From: an uncultured Dokdonia sp.
GTDB lineage: Bacteria > Bacteroidota > Bacteroidia > Flavobacteriales > Flavobacteriaceae
Assembly (NCBI RefSeq): GCF_947492815.1
Contig: NZ_CANLOB010000009.1
Coordinates: 89,916 to 153,915 of the forward strand
DNA length: 64,000 bases
Direction: 5' to 3'
Position numbers and translations under genes: made by a program. Of the stretch, positions 26,474 through 36,215 are shown piece after piece (within the stretch, counting starts at the first letter, position 1; each line of letters starts with the position of its first letter). The notes under the pieces were generated by a model. The model was not told the origin of the DNA. It saw only the letters and a list, made by a program, of their open reading frames with translations, and did not search any database.

Positions 26474-28624
26474 TTATGTATGTAATTTAAGTTGTATACG
26501 CTTTCGCGAAATATCTACCTCTAATACTTTCACGATAATTTGTTGTTGTAAGCTCACATGCGCCGAAACATCTGATACAAAACCATCAGCGAGGTTTGAA
26601 ATATGGATGAGTCCGCTCTCTTTAATCCCAATATCAACAAAGCATCCAAAGTTGGTAATATTATTGACAATGCCTGGTAGTAATTGTCCTGCCTGCACAT
26701 CTTCAATCGTTCGGATATTTTGATTAAACGTAAATACCTTTGCTTTCTCACGGATATCCAATCCTGGTTTTTCTAGTTCGGTGATAATATCTGTAAGTGT
26801 AGGTATTCCTACTTCTTCGGTGACATATTTTTGAAGATCAATCCTTTTTAACAGCGTACTATTTCCAATCATTTCTGAGATAGAAAGCTGCTGATCTTTG
26901 GCTATTTGTTGCACGAGTTTATACCGTTCCGGATGTACTGATGAATCGTCTAGTGGATTTTCTGCATCTTTAATTCTTAAAAAACCTGCGGCTTGTTCAA
27001 AGGCTTTTCCACCCAAACGAGGTACCTTCTTTATGGCAGTTCTGGTGGTAAATGAGCCCTCGCTTTCGCGAAAGCGTATAATCCCTTCTGCCAATTTGGG
27101 TCCAATCCCCGATACGTAACTCAGTAAAGGAGCACTTGCGGTATTGATATTAACACCCACACGGTTTACACAGTTTTCTACGACGCGATCTAGGCTATTT
27201 TTAAGTGCTGTCTGATCAACATCGTGCTGGTATTGTCCTACTCCAATAGATTTAGCATCTATCTTTACGAGTTCAGCCAAAGGATCTGCCAAACGCCTTC
27301 CTATAGAAACAGCGCCACGTACGGTCACGTCATAATTGGGAAATTCATCTCGGGCAATCTTAGATGCCGAGTAAATCGAAGCGCCCGCTTCACTCACTAC
27401 AAATACCTGCAGTTCATTTTTAAAATGAATGCGTTTGATGAGGCGTTCCGTTTCGCGAGAAGCCGTTCCGTTTCCAATGGCAATCGCCTCTATTTTATAA
27501 GCATCTGTAAGCGAACTTATTTTCTTGATAGCACCTTTGTCATCATTTTTGGGTGCATGTGGATAGATAGTTTCATTATGTAATAAAGTGCCTTGTGCAT
27601 CCAAACAAACGACTTTACAACCAGTTCTAAATCCAGGATCAATCGCAAGAATACGTTTTTCACCAAGCGGTGCGCCGAGAAGAAGTTGTTGTAGGTTTTT
27701 TGCAAATACCTGAATGGCGGTTTCATCGGCTTTCTTTTTGGCTTCAGATAAGGCTTCATTGGATAATGACGGAAGTAGCAAACGCTTATAAGCATCCTTG
27801 ATAGCCAATTCAATTTGTGTGGCACATTCATTATGTGATCTAATGAGCTTACGCTCTATTTTTTCTAGTGCACGCTCATCGTCAATGGTAATTTTAACTC
27901 GAATATAGCCTTCTGTTTCTGCTCTTAAAATAGCCAGTAATCGATGTGATGGACATCGGCTTAAAGATTCTGACCAGTTAAAGTAATCTCTGAATTTCTG
28001 AGCTTTTTCGTCTGTTTCTTTTGCCTTTACAACCTTCGTTTCTATCATCGCAAAACGCTCTAATTGATAACGTATACCTGACCTTATATCTGATCGTTCA
28101 TTGATCCACTCGGCAATAATATGGCGAGCGCCTTCTAAAGCATCTTCGGCAGAGGGTACTTCGTTATTTGTATATCGATGGGCAAGTCCTTCTACATCTC
28201 GTGCATTCTGACTCATGATCATCTTAGCGAGAGGTTCTAATCCGTTTTTACGTGCCGTTTCTGCTTTGGTTTTACGCTTCTTCTTATACGGAAGGTAAAT
28301 ATCTTCTACCGTAGTAAGATCTTGTGCGGTGTTTAGTTTAGAACGTAATTCATCTGTTAGGACACCTTGTTCTTCTAAGGCTTTAAAGATGGTTGTTTTT
28401 CGCTTTTCAAGGGTTTCAAACTGTTCCTTACATGTAATGATTTGTCCTATTTCTACTTCATCTAGATTTCCCGTGACTTCTTTACGATACCGAGCTATAA
28501 AGGGTAATGTACAATCTTCGTCAAGAAGCTTAAGGGTGTTTTTTATACCTGATTCAGGAAGTTGGGTATGTTTTTGAATATAGTGTAACAAAGACTCTTT
28601 TTTTACTTGGGTGTATTCATTCAA
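26474..28624 (-). CDS. tex: Tex family S1 RNA-binding transcription accessory protein
   Basis: This 716-residue cytoplasmic nucleic-acid binding protein has a Tex N-terminal helical region with PFIARYRKEVTG (about 37-48), an YqgF-homologous RNase H-like domain (about 320-440, ILAIDPGFRTGCKVV), helix-hairpin-helix motifs (about 490-560, LLSYVSGIGPKLAEGI) and a C-terminal S1 domain (about 640-712). The order and length match Tex/YhgF. The dispersed palindrome occurs twice within the gene: at 27061 (encoding IRFRESEG) and at 26499, where it encodes part of the last S1 strand (ISRKRIQ). Confidence 0.93.
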   Translation of the reverse strand: MNEYTQVKKESLLHYIQKHTQLPESGIKNTLKLLDEDCTLPFIARYRKEVTGNLDEVEIGQIITCKEQFETLEKRKTTIFKALEEQGVLTDELRSKLNTAQDLTTVEDIYLPYKKKRKTKAETARKNGLEPLAKMIMSQNARDVEGLAHRYTNNEVPSAEDALEGARHIIAEWINERSDIRSGIRYQLERFAMIETKVVKAKETDEKAQKFRDYFNWSESLSRCPSHRLLAILRAETEGYIRVKITIDDERALEKIERKLIRSHNECATQIELAIKDAYKRLLLPSLSNEALSEAKKKADETAIQVFAKNLQQLLLGAPLGEKRILAIDPGFRTGCKVVCLDAQGTLLHNETIYPHAPKNDDKGAIKKISSLTDAYKIEAIAIGNGTASRETERLIKRIHFKNELQVFVVSEAGASIYSASKIARDEFPNYDVTVRGAVSIGRRLADPLAELVKIDAKSIGVGQYQHDVDQTALKNSLDRVVENCVNRVGVNINTASAPLLSYVSGIGPKLAEGIIRFRESEGSFTTRTAIKKVPRLGGKAFEQAAGFLRIKDAENPLDDSSVHPERYKLVQQIAKDQQLSISEMIGNSTLLKRIDLQKYVTEEVGIPTLTDIITELEKPGLDIREKAKVFTFNQNIRTIEDVQAGQLLPGIVNNITNFGCFVDIGIKESGLIHISNLADGFVSDVSAHVSLQQQIIVKVLEVDISRKRIQLKLHT

Positions 28625-29138
28625 AAATAACTAAAAATAGTGGGGTGTATGGTTACTTTAAGAAAGGTTTTTCAACGTAAACAAGATATAGTTTTGTTAG
28701 TTCGAGCCTTTCGTCATAGCTCAGGACAGGCTAAAGTCGAGAACATAACTTTAAGAATAATAATTAACTCATAATAAACATGTTTGTTCATTTTCTTTGC
28801 TCGTCCAAAGAAAACAGAACCAAAAGAAAAGACGCTTTTTCTTAGGTATTTTTTTGCTTTAAGCGAAAAACCACAAGGAGTTTTTCCATCGCTACTCCTC
28901 GCCCAAAGCTCACACTTTGTCGTTTCCAAGGCTTCAAAAATTTTTAACGAAAACTCCTTGTTATACTGGAGAAAAAGAACCTAATTTTTTTAATAAGTTG
29001 TAAAGAATAATTAAGTGTCCTTCAAAAGTGTAATATTTTCAACCACAAATAAGGGCTATTTCACCACAAACGCATTGTATAATACGTTTACGCGACGAAA
29101 AGAAAATATGTTTGTATGGAATCAATACGAAACATACT
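28625..29138. other. 514-bp intergenic region with dispersed low-complexity repeat sequence
   Basis: No gene is convincing. Around 28697-28745 a stretch GTTCGAGCC...AAAGTCGAGAAC containing AGCTCAGGACAGGCT is an imperfect inverted repeat, related in part to 36029 and 58372. From about 28785 to 28980 lies an A/T-run-rich stretch with short open frames on both strands of odd composition (Lys/Phe-rich). It looks like a dispersed genomic repeat and not a gene. Confidence 0.5.
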
Positions 29139-30242
29139 ATGAAAAAAATAGCCTTTTTCCTTTTCTTAATCTGTTTACAATCGTGTCATTATGGACGAAT
29201 GATTAGATATTATAAAGCCGACATCGATGATCACAAAATATTTCCATATACCGAAGTGAATACAGGAGAAAACACGTTTTATTTTAAAGATGGTAGTAAC
29301 TCCGATGCTGCTAGAAAACTAGATTCACTTACCTTTTCTGTAAAAGGCCAACGGTATGTGATGGATCAGGTATTAGATGAGTATTCAGAAACGACAGCTT
29401 TTTTAGTAATAAAAGACGATGCAATTGTGTTTGAGAACTATTATGAAGGGTATAAACGAGATTCAATTTCTAATATCTTTTCGGTCTCTAAATCGGTGAC
29501 GTCTTTGTTGGTGGGCATTGCTATAGAAGAAGGGAAAATAGAAAGCGTACAAGACCCAATTACCAAGTATATCCCAGAGCTCAATGAAGCCGATCCAAAG
29601 TTTAAAAGACTGACATTAGAACATCTATTAGATATGCGCGCAGGATTGGAATTTGATGAGACGTATAGTAGTCCGTTTGATGAGGTAAGTCGTTTGTATT
29701 ACGGGAAGAAACAATTGAAGCAGATTTCTAAGATGGAATTTAACTACGAACCAGGAACGCATCATGAGTATCAAAGTGTGTGTACGACCTTGCTTGGTAT
29801 TGCTGTAGAGCGTGTGACCGAGATGCAACTGGGGAAATACCTAGAAGCCAAACTATGGATTCCCTTAGAGATGGAAAATCCTGCTACGTGGAGTTATGAT
29901 GATGAGAAAAATAAAAATACCAAAGCGTTTTGTTGTTTGAATACTACCGCTATTGACCTAGCTAAGATTGCACGTTTAATGATTCATAAAGGCGAGTACA
30001 AAGGCAAACAAATTGTACCAAAGGCATGGGTAGAAAAATTAGTAACCCCTAATAATGCAAATGATTGTTACCAATACCAATGGTATAGTAAAGACTGTGG
30101 CGACGACTTTTATGCGCTTGGTATTTTAGGACAACAAGTATATGTATCTCCCAATGAAGATCTCATCATTGTACGTCTCGGAAAATCATGGACGAGCAAT
30201 GGTGTATTTATCTCTCGAATTAAAGAGGAGTTACTTGATTAG
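29139..30242 (+). CDS. Serine hydrolase lipoprotein, beta-lactamase/S12 family
   Basis: This 367-residue protein was given a start at 29139 (MKKIAFFLFL) because it yields a lipoprotein signal with lipobox LQSC (Cys16); the upstream ATG at 29112 adds nine residues before it. The SxxK motif is SVSK (Ser115, Lys118), and the Tyr motif is HEYQS at about 213. The final block LGILGQQVYVSPNEDLIIV takes the place of the usual HTG region. The enzyme probably acts on a peptide, ester or amide at the membrane surface. Its 3' end is duplicated as a relic at 31897-31962. Confidence 0.88.
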   Translation: MKKIAFFLFLICLQSCHYGRMIRYYKADIDDHKIFPYTEVNTGENTFYFKDGSNSDAARKLDSLTFSVKGQRYVMDQVLDEYSETTAFLVIKDDAIVFENYYEGYKRDSISNIFSVSKSVTSLLVGIAIEEGKIESVQDPITKYIPELNEADPKFKRLTLEHLLDMRAGLEFDETYSSPFDEVSRLYYGKKQLKQISKMEFNYEPGTHHEYQSVCTTLLGIAVERVTEMQLGKYLEAKLWIPLEMENPATWSYDDEKNKNTKAFCCLNTTAIDLAKIARLMIHKGEYKGKQIVPKAWVEKLVTPNNANDCYQYQWYSKDCGDDFYALGILGQQVYVSPNEDLIIVRLGKSWTSNGVFISRIKEELLD

Positions 30243-30252
30243 TTAGAAAGTT

Positions 30253-31698
30253 TTATTGTAAAAATGCTACAGTTTTAATCTGATTTGTATTCTCATCAAT
30301 GAAACTATAATAAAATGTATCATTCAACTTATAGAGAGCTTTCATGCCTTGAATATCATTGTTAAGATCGTAGTTTTTAATTTTATCAAATACATTTTCT
30401 TCTATAGCAATATCTTGAATTTGATTAAAATTTTTATCTAAGACAGTTTGGAATCGAGTTGTTTTAGTTCTTGAATAATCAAGGAAATTATTATCAATGG
30501 CATTTGCGTTTGAACTATAAACGGCACCCGCTCCAAGAGAACCTCCAACTAATGTAGATATAACAGCTAATGCTTCTTCTTTACTATTGTCTTGTTTTGA
30601 AGCGCCTATAGTTACAATAAGTTTATTATTTTGTTCATAAACACTTATTGCAGGTTTAGAGTTTGTTATTTTTTCTAGAAAATCTTCTGTGGTATTTATT
30701 GGTTTGGTATTTTTGTTTCCAGACTTTTGATTTAGAATAGCTGTGCTTTTAAAATTAATAGGGTCATTTTTTAATGCCGAATAGGTTTTTACCACTTTTA
30801 AATTAGAAAGATCAGTAACAGAAAATTTGAGTTCTTCAAAAGTAGATTTCACGCTAAAAATATGATTGCCGTAAATAAACGAATTTGAATCCTCAAAAGA
30901 GGAACGTTCTTTCATTTTGTCTTTAGTAATTATAGTACTTTTTTTATCACTATTGTATTTGTCCAAATGAAGTATGTAAGTATAATCTCTAGAATTATCA
31001 ATTGTCATTGAAATACTATTTTCATTTACATAAAGTTTTACTTTTTCATTGGTTGACCTGAGGGATATAGGAACATCATTTCTAATTAAATCTGTTTGAA
31101 AAGTTTCTGATGAAGCATTCATTAATTTGTGAAGATTTCCGATAGAGCGTAAACCACCAGAAAAATCTACACTAGAAAAGTCATACTCTGTTGATGTATA
31201 GCTTCCATCTGGATATAACTTATGGATAAAAACTATAGATGAATGTTTTTTTATTGTGACTATATAATGGGAGTCATTTACAGAAAAACTGTTAAGAAAA
31301 TCTTGAGATCGTAATTTAATGTCATAGTCCTTGATCAATACTTCGTATGTGTCAAAATCGAGAGATAAAACGGCCCACTTTTCATGATCGTCATTTAAAT
31401 ATATAGAAAACCTGTTCCCATTATTAGAATGACCACTGATTGATTCACGGTAATTTTTAAATTTTTCAAGAAATATTTTTTCACCAATGGGGTTTAGTCT
31501 TTTATCATAAAGAGAGGCGTGTAATTCTCTCTTATGTTTAAGTAAATGAACAACCTTTTTATCATCATTGCTATTAAAAACATTAAATAATTCAATTTTT
31601 TTAGCATTTAAATCACTAACATCTATAGTGTTTATTATTTCTTGCGACTTTGCAAAAAGATTAGAAAGCAAGAGTATAATAATACTTATTTTTTTCAT
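30253..31698 (-). CDS. Secreted protein of an unrecognised Bacteroidota family (paralogue B)
   Basis: This 481-residue protein has a signal peptide ending near FAKSQ (19). It shares the strand order of the protein at 25026 (SNSFIYGNHIF, F.ELKFSV, PINFKSTAILN, TTEDFLEKITNSKPAISV, VTIGASK), including the Gly/Ala-rich segment (STLVGGSLGAGAVYSS). Its stop lies 10 bp from the stop of the convergent serine hydrolase. With the gene at 31960 it forms a tandem duplicate. The function is unknown; it may be an outer-surface beta protein. Confidence 0.7.
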   Translation of the reverse strand: MKKISIIILLLSNLFAKSQEIINTIDVSDLNAKKIELFNVFNSNDDKKVVHLLKHKRELHASLYDKRLNPIGEKIFLEKFKNYRESISGHSNNGNRFSIYLNDDHEKWAVLSLDFDTYEVLIKDYDIKLRSQDFLNSFSVNDSHYIVTIKKHSSIVFIHKLYPDGSYTSTEYDFSSVDFSGGLRSIGNLHKLMNASSETFQTDLIRNDVPISLRSTNEKVKLYVNENSISMTIDNSRDYTYILHLDKYNSDKKSTIITKDKMKERSSFEDSNSFIYGNHIFSVKSTFEELKFSVTDLSNLKVVKTYSALKNDPINFKSTAILNQKSGNKNTKPINTTEDFLEKITNSKPAISVYEQNNKLIVTIGASKQDNSKEEALAVISTLVGGSLGAGAVYSSNANAIDNNFLDYSRTKTTRFQTVLDKNFNQIQDIAIEENVFDKIKNYDLNNDIQGMKALYKLNDTFYYSFIDENTNQIKTVAFLQ

Positions 31699-31896
31699 AA
31701 TTCAATTTTCTACTTAAAGAAGAATATTTGTTAAGCTATATCAATAAAACTAGTTGTTATTCTATTAAATAACAAAAATTATTTCTTAAAATTCATGAAT
31801 TTTAATCTTTTGAATCATAAGGGTTATAACATCAAACTAACTATAGTCTCTTAGTGTTTTCACTATCAGAAATTGGAAACACCTAAATCATTGTAG
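31699..31896. other. Intergenic sequence between the two tandem paralogues
   Basis: AT-rich sequence upstream of paralogue B. No open frame or structured element was recognised before the hydrolase relic. Confidence 0.4.
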
Positions 31897-31962
31897 CCTC
31901 GGAAAATCATGGACGAGCAATGGTGTATTTATCTCTAGGATTAAAGAGGTGTTGCAGGATTA
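31897..31962 (+). pseudogene. Relic of the 3' end of the serine hydrolase gene
   Basis: About 66 bp match the last codons of the hydrolase at 29139-30242: TCGGAAAATCATGGACGAGC, then the stretch coding for NGVFISRIKE, ending in a stop (GATTAA). It differs by a handful of bases from the intact copy at 30177-30242. It overlaps the stop of the minus-strand gene at 31960. It is the trace of a tandem duplication of the hydrolase-end plus paralogue unit. Confidence 0.85.
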
Positions 31963-33414
31963 AAACTGAAGCAAAAAATATGTTTGTTCCCTAGTATTCC
32001 AATAGCTAAAATAGGTTGTACCGTTATGAATAAAAACATCTTCTGCAGTATCCCATTTTAGTTCGTCTTGAAACTCTTTTATACGATCAAAAATGTTGTT
32101 TTCAAGCACTTCTCCTTCAATATGATTAAACGTATTATCAAAAAGTCCATTTGTAAATACATCTTTTGAACGTCCATAACTATTAAAAGAAGAAAAAGTT
32201 GGACTATATGATGGGACAAATACAGAACCTCCAGGTGTATTAAAGGTTGTCCCTCTTGATTGAAAATTTGATAACCTTCCACTATTAAAAATCACTTCAC
32301 TGCTTCCAAAAGTAATTTGATAGTTGTTATTCTCTTGATATACAGAAATTCCTAAATTACTACTAGTAATTTTTCTTAAAAATTGCTTTGTTGTATTAAG
32401 GTTTTTTTTTCCTGAGCCATAACTATATGTAGAGCCTCTTTGAAATATTGGAGAGTTTTTAAATTCAATAGTACTTTCTTTAGCTACATAAAATTCTTTA
32501 ATAATTAAATTATCAAAGCTTTTAACTTGAAAAATCATTTCATCTCTAGAACTTGCAATATGGAAGAAGTATTGCCCGTATATAAAAGAATTGAAGTTTT
32601 TAAAGTTTTCTTTTTTTCCTTCTGGATATTTTAAAGTTTTAGTAATCAATTTAAGGTCTGAAAGGTTAAGGATTTTTAAAATAGTTCTTTTTGATTTTTC
32701 ATCCTCAACAGTAATATATATATTATCGTCTTTTTGATATAGTTTACTTTTGTTAGAGGTGTGTGATATAGTGTTAGGGACATTGTTATCAATTTTAGTT
32801 ATTCCGTATATGGTTGTTTTAAATGGGTCAAAAGCATTAAAACTAAATTGATTTGTAAGTAATTTATGATCCTCGTTTGGGTTATCTAAGCGAAACGGAG
32901 ACATTTCTTCAAATGTAAAATCTTCTGTAAACTCTCTTAATATAAGTAGATCATTTTTAGTTGCACTCATCATGATCATCCTGTTCTTATAATGAATGGT
33001 TTCTAAGTAAAATTCGTCATCAAGTTTGAAATCAATTTCATTAGATACAATTTTTCCAGTTTCAAAGTTGATAGTACTATATTCAAAATTTTTACCAGAA
33101 TCTGTACTATAAACTAGGGTATATATAGACTCATTAGTAATACTATACCCTATAATTTCACTATATTTTTTTTTAAGACTTATTCCAGCAGCTTCTCCTA
33201 TTTTTTCAAAGTTGGAATTGTATAAATATCCAGTTATCTTATCTTTTTGACCTAAAATTATAGCAAGATTGTTTGTCTTCTCATCAGAGAGAGAATAATT
33301 CTCTACATTTTTGATATTTTTTTTTATGTCAAGATTCTGAAAACTTAAAATAGTCTCTTGACTATAAAGAGTTGAGCTTATAAAAATAATTAAAAAATAA
33401 ATAAGTGATTTCAT
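31960..33414 (-). CDS. Secreted protein of an unrecognised Bacteroidota family (paralogue C)
   Basis: This 484-residue protein has a signal peptide ending around STLYSQ. It has the same family pattern as 25026 and 30253 (FNSFIYGQYFFHIASSRDEM, IEFKNSPIFQRG, TKQFLRKITSSNLGISVY, ITFGSS). In place of the Gly/Ala-rich segment it has a Ser/Gly/Pro-rich stretch (GGSVFVPSYSPTFSSFNSYG). Codon use is more AT-rich than in paralogue A. It is monocistronic. The stop overlaps the hydrolase relic. Confidence 0.7.
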   Translation of the reverse strand: MKSLIYFLIIFISSTLYSQETILSFQNLDIKKNIKNVENYSLSDEKTNNLAIILGQKDKITGYLYNSNFEKIGEAAGISLKKKYSEIIGYSITNESIYTLVYSTDSGKNFEYSTINFETGKIVSNEIDFKLDDEFYLETIHYKNRMIMMSATKNDLLILREFTEDFTFEEMSPFRLDNPNEDHKLLTNQFSFNAFDPFKTTIYGITKIDNNVPNTISHTSNKSKLYQKDDNIYITVEDEKSKRTILKILNLSDLKLITKTLKYPEGKKENFKNFNSFIYGQYFFHIASSRDEMIFQVKSFDNLIIKEFYVAKESTIEFKNSPIFQRGSTYSYGSGKKNLNTTKQFLRKITSSNLGISVYQENNNYQITFGSSEVIFNSGRLSNFQSRGTTFNTPGGSVFVPSYSPTFSSFNSYGRSKDVFTNGLFDNTFNHIEGEVLENNIFDRIKEFQDELKWDTAEDVFIHNGTTYFSYWNTREQTYFLLQF

Positions 33415-33473
33415 AAATAAAGGTGATACTTGCTCATTTATGTAATTGTTAATGATGTTGTTACAAAGTGAAT

Positions 33474-35534
33474 TTAATTAATTGTCTCCCCATTTTTTAC
33501 CCCATCGGTATCGGGATTTAAGAATACGAGTTTTCCATTGGTGTCTTCCGTCATTAGGATCATTCCTTGACTCTCTACTCCACGTAAAGCACGCGGCGCT
33601 AGATTTACCAATACGGTTACTTTTTTACCTATAATTTCTTCGGCAGTAAAGCTTTCGGCGATTCCAGACACAATGGTACGTGTATCAATGCCCGTATCTA
33701 CGGTAAGCTTCATTAGCTTTTTGGTTTTAGGCACTTTTTCGGCCTCTAGAATAGTACCCACACGCATATCGATTTTTGTAAAATCATCAAAACCAATAGT
33801 CTCTTTTTGAGGCTCGGCAACAGCATTTTCGGCTTCATTAGCTTTTTTACTTGCTTCTAATTTATCTAACTGCTTTTGGATCTCTGCATCTTCTATTTTA
33901 GTAAATAAAAGAGGTGCTTTTTCAATAATTTTATGTCCAGAAGGTAGCAGTACTTCTTGTGTAGTCACATCATTCCAACCTATAGTTTCTAGGCTTTCTG
34001 TTTTGAAAATATCCTTGAGTTTCTCACTGGTAAACGGTAAGAATGGTTCGCTTAATACAGAAAGAGCAGCTGCGATTTGTAGCGCTACATACATAACTGT
34101 TTTTACACGTTCTTCATCTGTTTTAATCCTTATCCAAGGCTCTTCATCAGCTAAATACTTATTCCCTAAACGTGCTAGGTTCATAAGGCTGTTTAAGCTT
34201 TCGCGAAAGCGGTATTTCTCTACACTACTTCCAATCACGGCAGGATAGGCGCGTAGCTTTTCTAGTGTTTTAAGATCAATTTCGTTAAACGCATTAGGAG
34301 TTGGCACAACACCGTCATAATATTTATTGGTCAAAACCGCTACACGATTAATAAAATTTCCCAAGACGTCTGACAATTCACTTTTATTACGTTGTTGGAA
34401 ATCTTTCCACGTAAAGTCATTGTCTTTTCCTTCGGGGGCATTGGCCGTTAATACATAACGTAATACATCTTGTTTATCTGGAAAATCTTCTAAATATTCG
34501 TGTAGCCAAACCGCCCAGTTTTTTGAGGTAGAAAGTTTGTTGCCTTCTAGATTTAAAAACTCATTAGCAGGCACATTGTCTGGTAAGATATAATCGCCAT
34601 GTCCTTTTAACATCGCAGGGAAAATAATACAGTGAAACACAATATTATCCTTCCCAATAAAGTGAAGGAGTTTAGTGTTTTCATCTTTCCAATACGGCTC
34701 CCAATCTTTCCCTTCTCGTGCCGCCCATTCTTTGGTCGCAGAGATATACCCGATAGGGGCGTCAAACCACACATAGAGTACTTTTCCGTCGGCACCTTCT
34801 ACAGGCACAGGAATTCCCCAATCGAGATCACGCGTTACCGCACGAGGACGTAAACCATCGTCAATCCATGATTTACATTGTCCATATACGTTACTTTTCC
34901 AATCTTTTTCATGTCCTTTTAAAATCCATTCTTTAAAGAATGCATCGTATTGGTCTAAGGGTAAAAACCAATGTTTGGTTTCTTTAAGGCTTGGTACAGC
35001 CCCAGAAATCGCACTTTTAGGATTGATTAAATCTGTGGCATTATGTGAGGTTCCACAGTTTTCACACTGATCTCCATAGGCTTCTTCAAACCCACATTTA
35101 GGACAGGTTCCTGTCACAAAACGATCGGCAAGAAATTGGTTTGCTTCTGCATCATATAACTGAGCATTTGTTTCTTCTAGAAACTTCCCTTTCTCATACA
35201 TCCTCTTAAAAAAATCTGATGCTGTTTCATGATGAATAGGTGCAGAGGTACGCGAGTAATTATCAAAGGTGATTCCAAAATCAAGGAAAGACTGTTTGAT
35301 AATTGCATGATATTTATCTACTACATCTTGAGGTGTAATCCCTTCTTTTTTGGCTTTGAGGGTAATTGGAACCCCGTGCTCATCACTTCCACATACAAAG
35401 GCAACATCGGCTCCTTGCATACGCATATAACGCGCATAAATATCTGCAGGAACATAAACTCCTGCAAGGTGACCTATATGAATGGGACCGTTTGTATACG
35501 GTAAAGCGGCTGTAATAGTGTATCTTTGCGACAT
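33474..35534 (-). CDS. metG: Methionyl-tRNA synthetase with C-terminal tRNA-binding domain
   Basis: This 686-residue cytoplasmic enzyme charges tRNA-Met. The class I HIGH motif is PIHIGH (about 16-21). The zinc-knuckle region has [18 protein letters not shown] (about 144-161), and the KMSKS equivalent is KLSTS (about 336). The C-terminal 110 residues (from about 575, [18 protein letters not shown]) form the EMAP/Trbp111-type OB domain that promotes dimerisation and tRNA binding. The length and order are typical of Bacteroidota MetRS. The dispersed palindrome at 34197-34211 encodes [10 protein letters not shown] in the anticodon-binding helical domain. Confidence 0.95.
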   Translation of the reverse strand: MSQRYTITAALPYTNGPIHIGHLAGVYVPADIYARYMRMQGADVAFVCGSDEHGVPITLKAKKEGITPQDVVDKYHAIIKQSFLDFGITFDNYSRTSAPIHHETASDFFKRMYEKGKFLEETNAQLYDAEANQFLADRFVTGTCPKCGFEEAYGDQCENCGTSHNATDLINPKSAISGAVPSLKETKHWFLPLDQYDAFFKEWILKGHEKDWKSNVYGQCKSWIDDGLRPRAVTRDLDWGIPVPVEGADGKVLYVWFDAPIGYISATKEWAAREGKDWEPYWKDENTKLLHFIGKDNIVFHCIIFPAMLKGHGDYILPDNVPANEFLNLEGNKLSTSKNWAVWLHEYLEDFPDKQDVLRYVLTANAPEGKDNDFTWKDFQQRNKSELSDVLGNFINRVAVLTNKYYDGVVPTPNAFNEIDLKTLEKLRAYPAVIGSSVEKYRFRESLNSLMNLARLGNKYLADEEPWIRIKTDEERVKTVMYVALQIAAALSVLSEPFLPFTSEKLKDIFKTESLETIGWNDVTTQEVLLPSGHKIIEKAPLLFTKIEDAEIQKQLDKLEASKKANEAENAVAEPQKETIGFDDFTKIDMRVGTILEAEKVPKTKKLMKLTVDTGIDTRTIVSGIAESFTAEEIIGKKVTVLVNLAPRALRGVESQGMILMTEDTNGKLVFLNPDTDGVKNGETIN

Positions 35535-35552
35535 CTGTGTAATTTAAAGGCA

Positions 35553-35581
35553 CAAAAATAAGAAAACAAACGGCTACCAAA
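35553..35581 (-). promoter_or_regulatory. Bacteroidota-type promoter of metG (TTTG-N17-TATTTTTG)
   Basis: On the minus strand, TTTG (35581-35578) and TATTTTTG (35560-35553) are spaced by 17 bp. Transcription should start about 12 nt before the metG ATG at 35534. Confidence 0.6.
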
Positions 35582-35843
35582 GCATCTTATACTACAAATG
35601 AGTCTTTCATCTACATACACACCTAAAACATTTCCCAACATGCGTTTGTGTAGTATTGAATACAAGAGTTTGTATGTGGTGTTTTACTTAAATAGATAAA
35701 GGGTACGCTTTCGCGAAAGCGTATAAAGAAATTTTTTACTCTGCCCTCATATTTATGTGCAAAATATATTTTAAAAAATAGAGTAGTGTTCTATTTTAGA
35801 GTATTACTCTATTTTCAACACATCTTAATGGCGCTAAAAAGTC

Positions 35844-35885
35844 GAAAATGTCTTTCCCCGACCTTAATGGGTGGACATATTCTCT
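35844..35885 (+). repeat. 42-bp direct repeat, copy 1
   Basis: It starts GAAAATGTCTTTCCCCGACC and ends GGACATATTCTCT; copy 2 at 35966 is identical. Both are followed after a short variable stretch by ATATTTAATT. Confidence 0.85.
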
Positions 35886-35965
35886 CAATGTACTGTATAT
35901 TTAATTTTTTGCTCCCTTCAGGGCTGGGGAACCAAAAAATACTGTATACTATATTTTTACAAACT

Positions 35966-36007
35966 GAAAATGTCTTTCCCCGACCTTAATGGGTGGACAT
36001 ATTCTCT
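35966..36007 (+). repeat. 42-bp direct repeat, copy 2
   Basis: Identical to 35844-35885, with a start-to-start spacing of 122 bp. The sequence contains CCCCGACCTTAATGGGTGG, which has partial self-complementarity. Confidence 0.85.
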
Positions 36008-36215
36008 TCGTGTAGAGCATATTTAATTCCCGTCCTTCGACTATTGCTCAGGATAAACTCCAGCGGGAATCTATCATTTTTATTAACATGTAAAAAAGGT
36101 ATTCATTAAATGACACAAAATAACACCTGAAATTTCAACATAATCTTCTAAGAAAATCAGGCTGTTTGTTTAGCTTTCTCCCCTTCAGGAAGATGCCCAA
36201 CGGGCAGAGTGGACT

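Larger units (their letters stand above)
35582..36215. other. Intergenic region with palindrome and a 42-bp direct repeat
   Basis: No gene was recognised. It contains the 16-bp palindrome at 35706-35721, two copies of a 42-bp sequence (35844 and 35966), a CCTTCGAC..GCTCAGGA stretch at about 36032-36052, and a GCCCAACGGGC palindrome near 36194-36204 that may serve as the terminator of the DUF1501 gene. Confidence 0.5.

Noticed and set aside
28714..28984. Overlapping short open frames on both strands after tex
   Set aside because: Low-complexity Lys/Phe/Ser composition and overlap with dispersed repeat sequence; no homologous pattern or initiation signal.
35844..36007. CRISPR pair
   Set aside because: Only two repeat units with an 80-bp intervening sequence and no cas genes.
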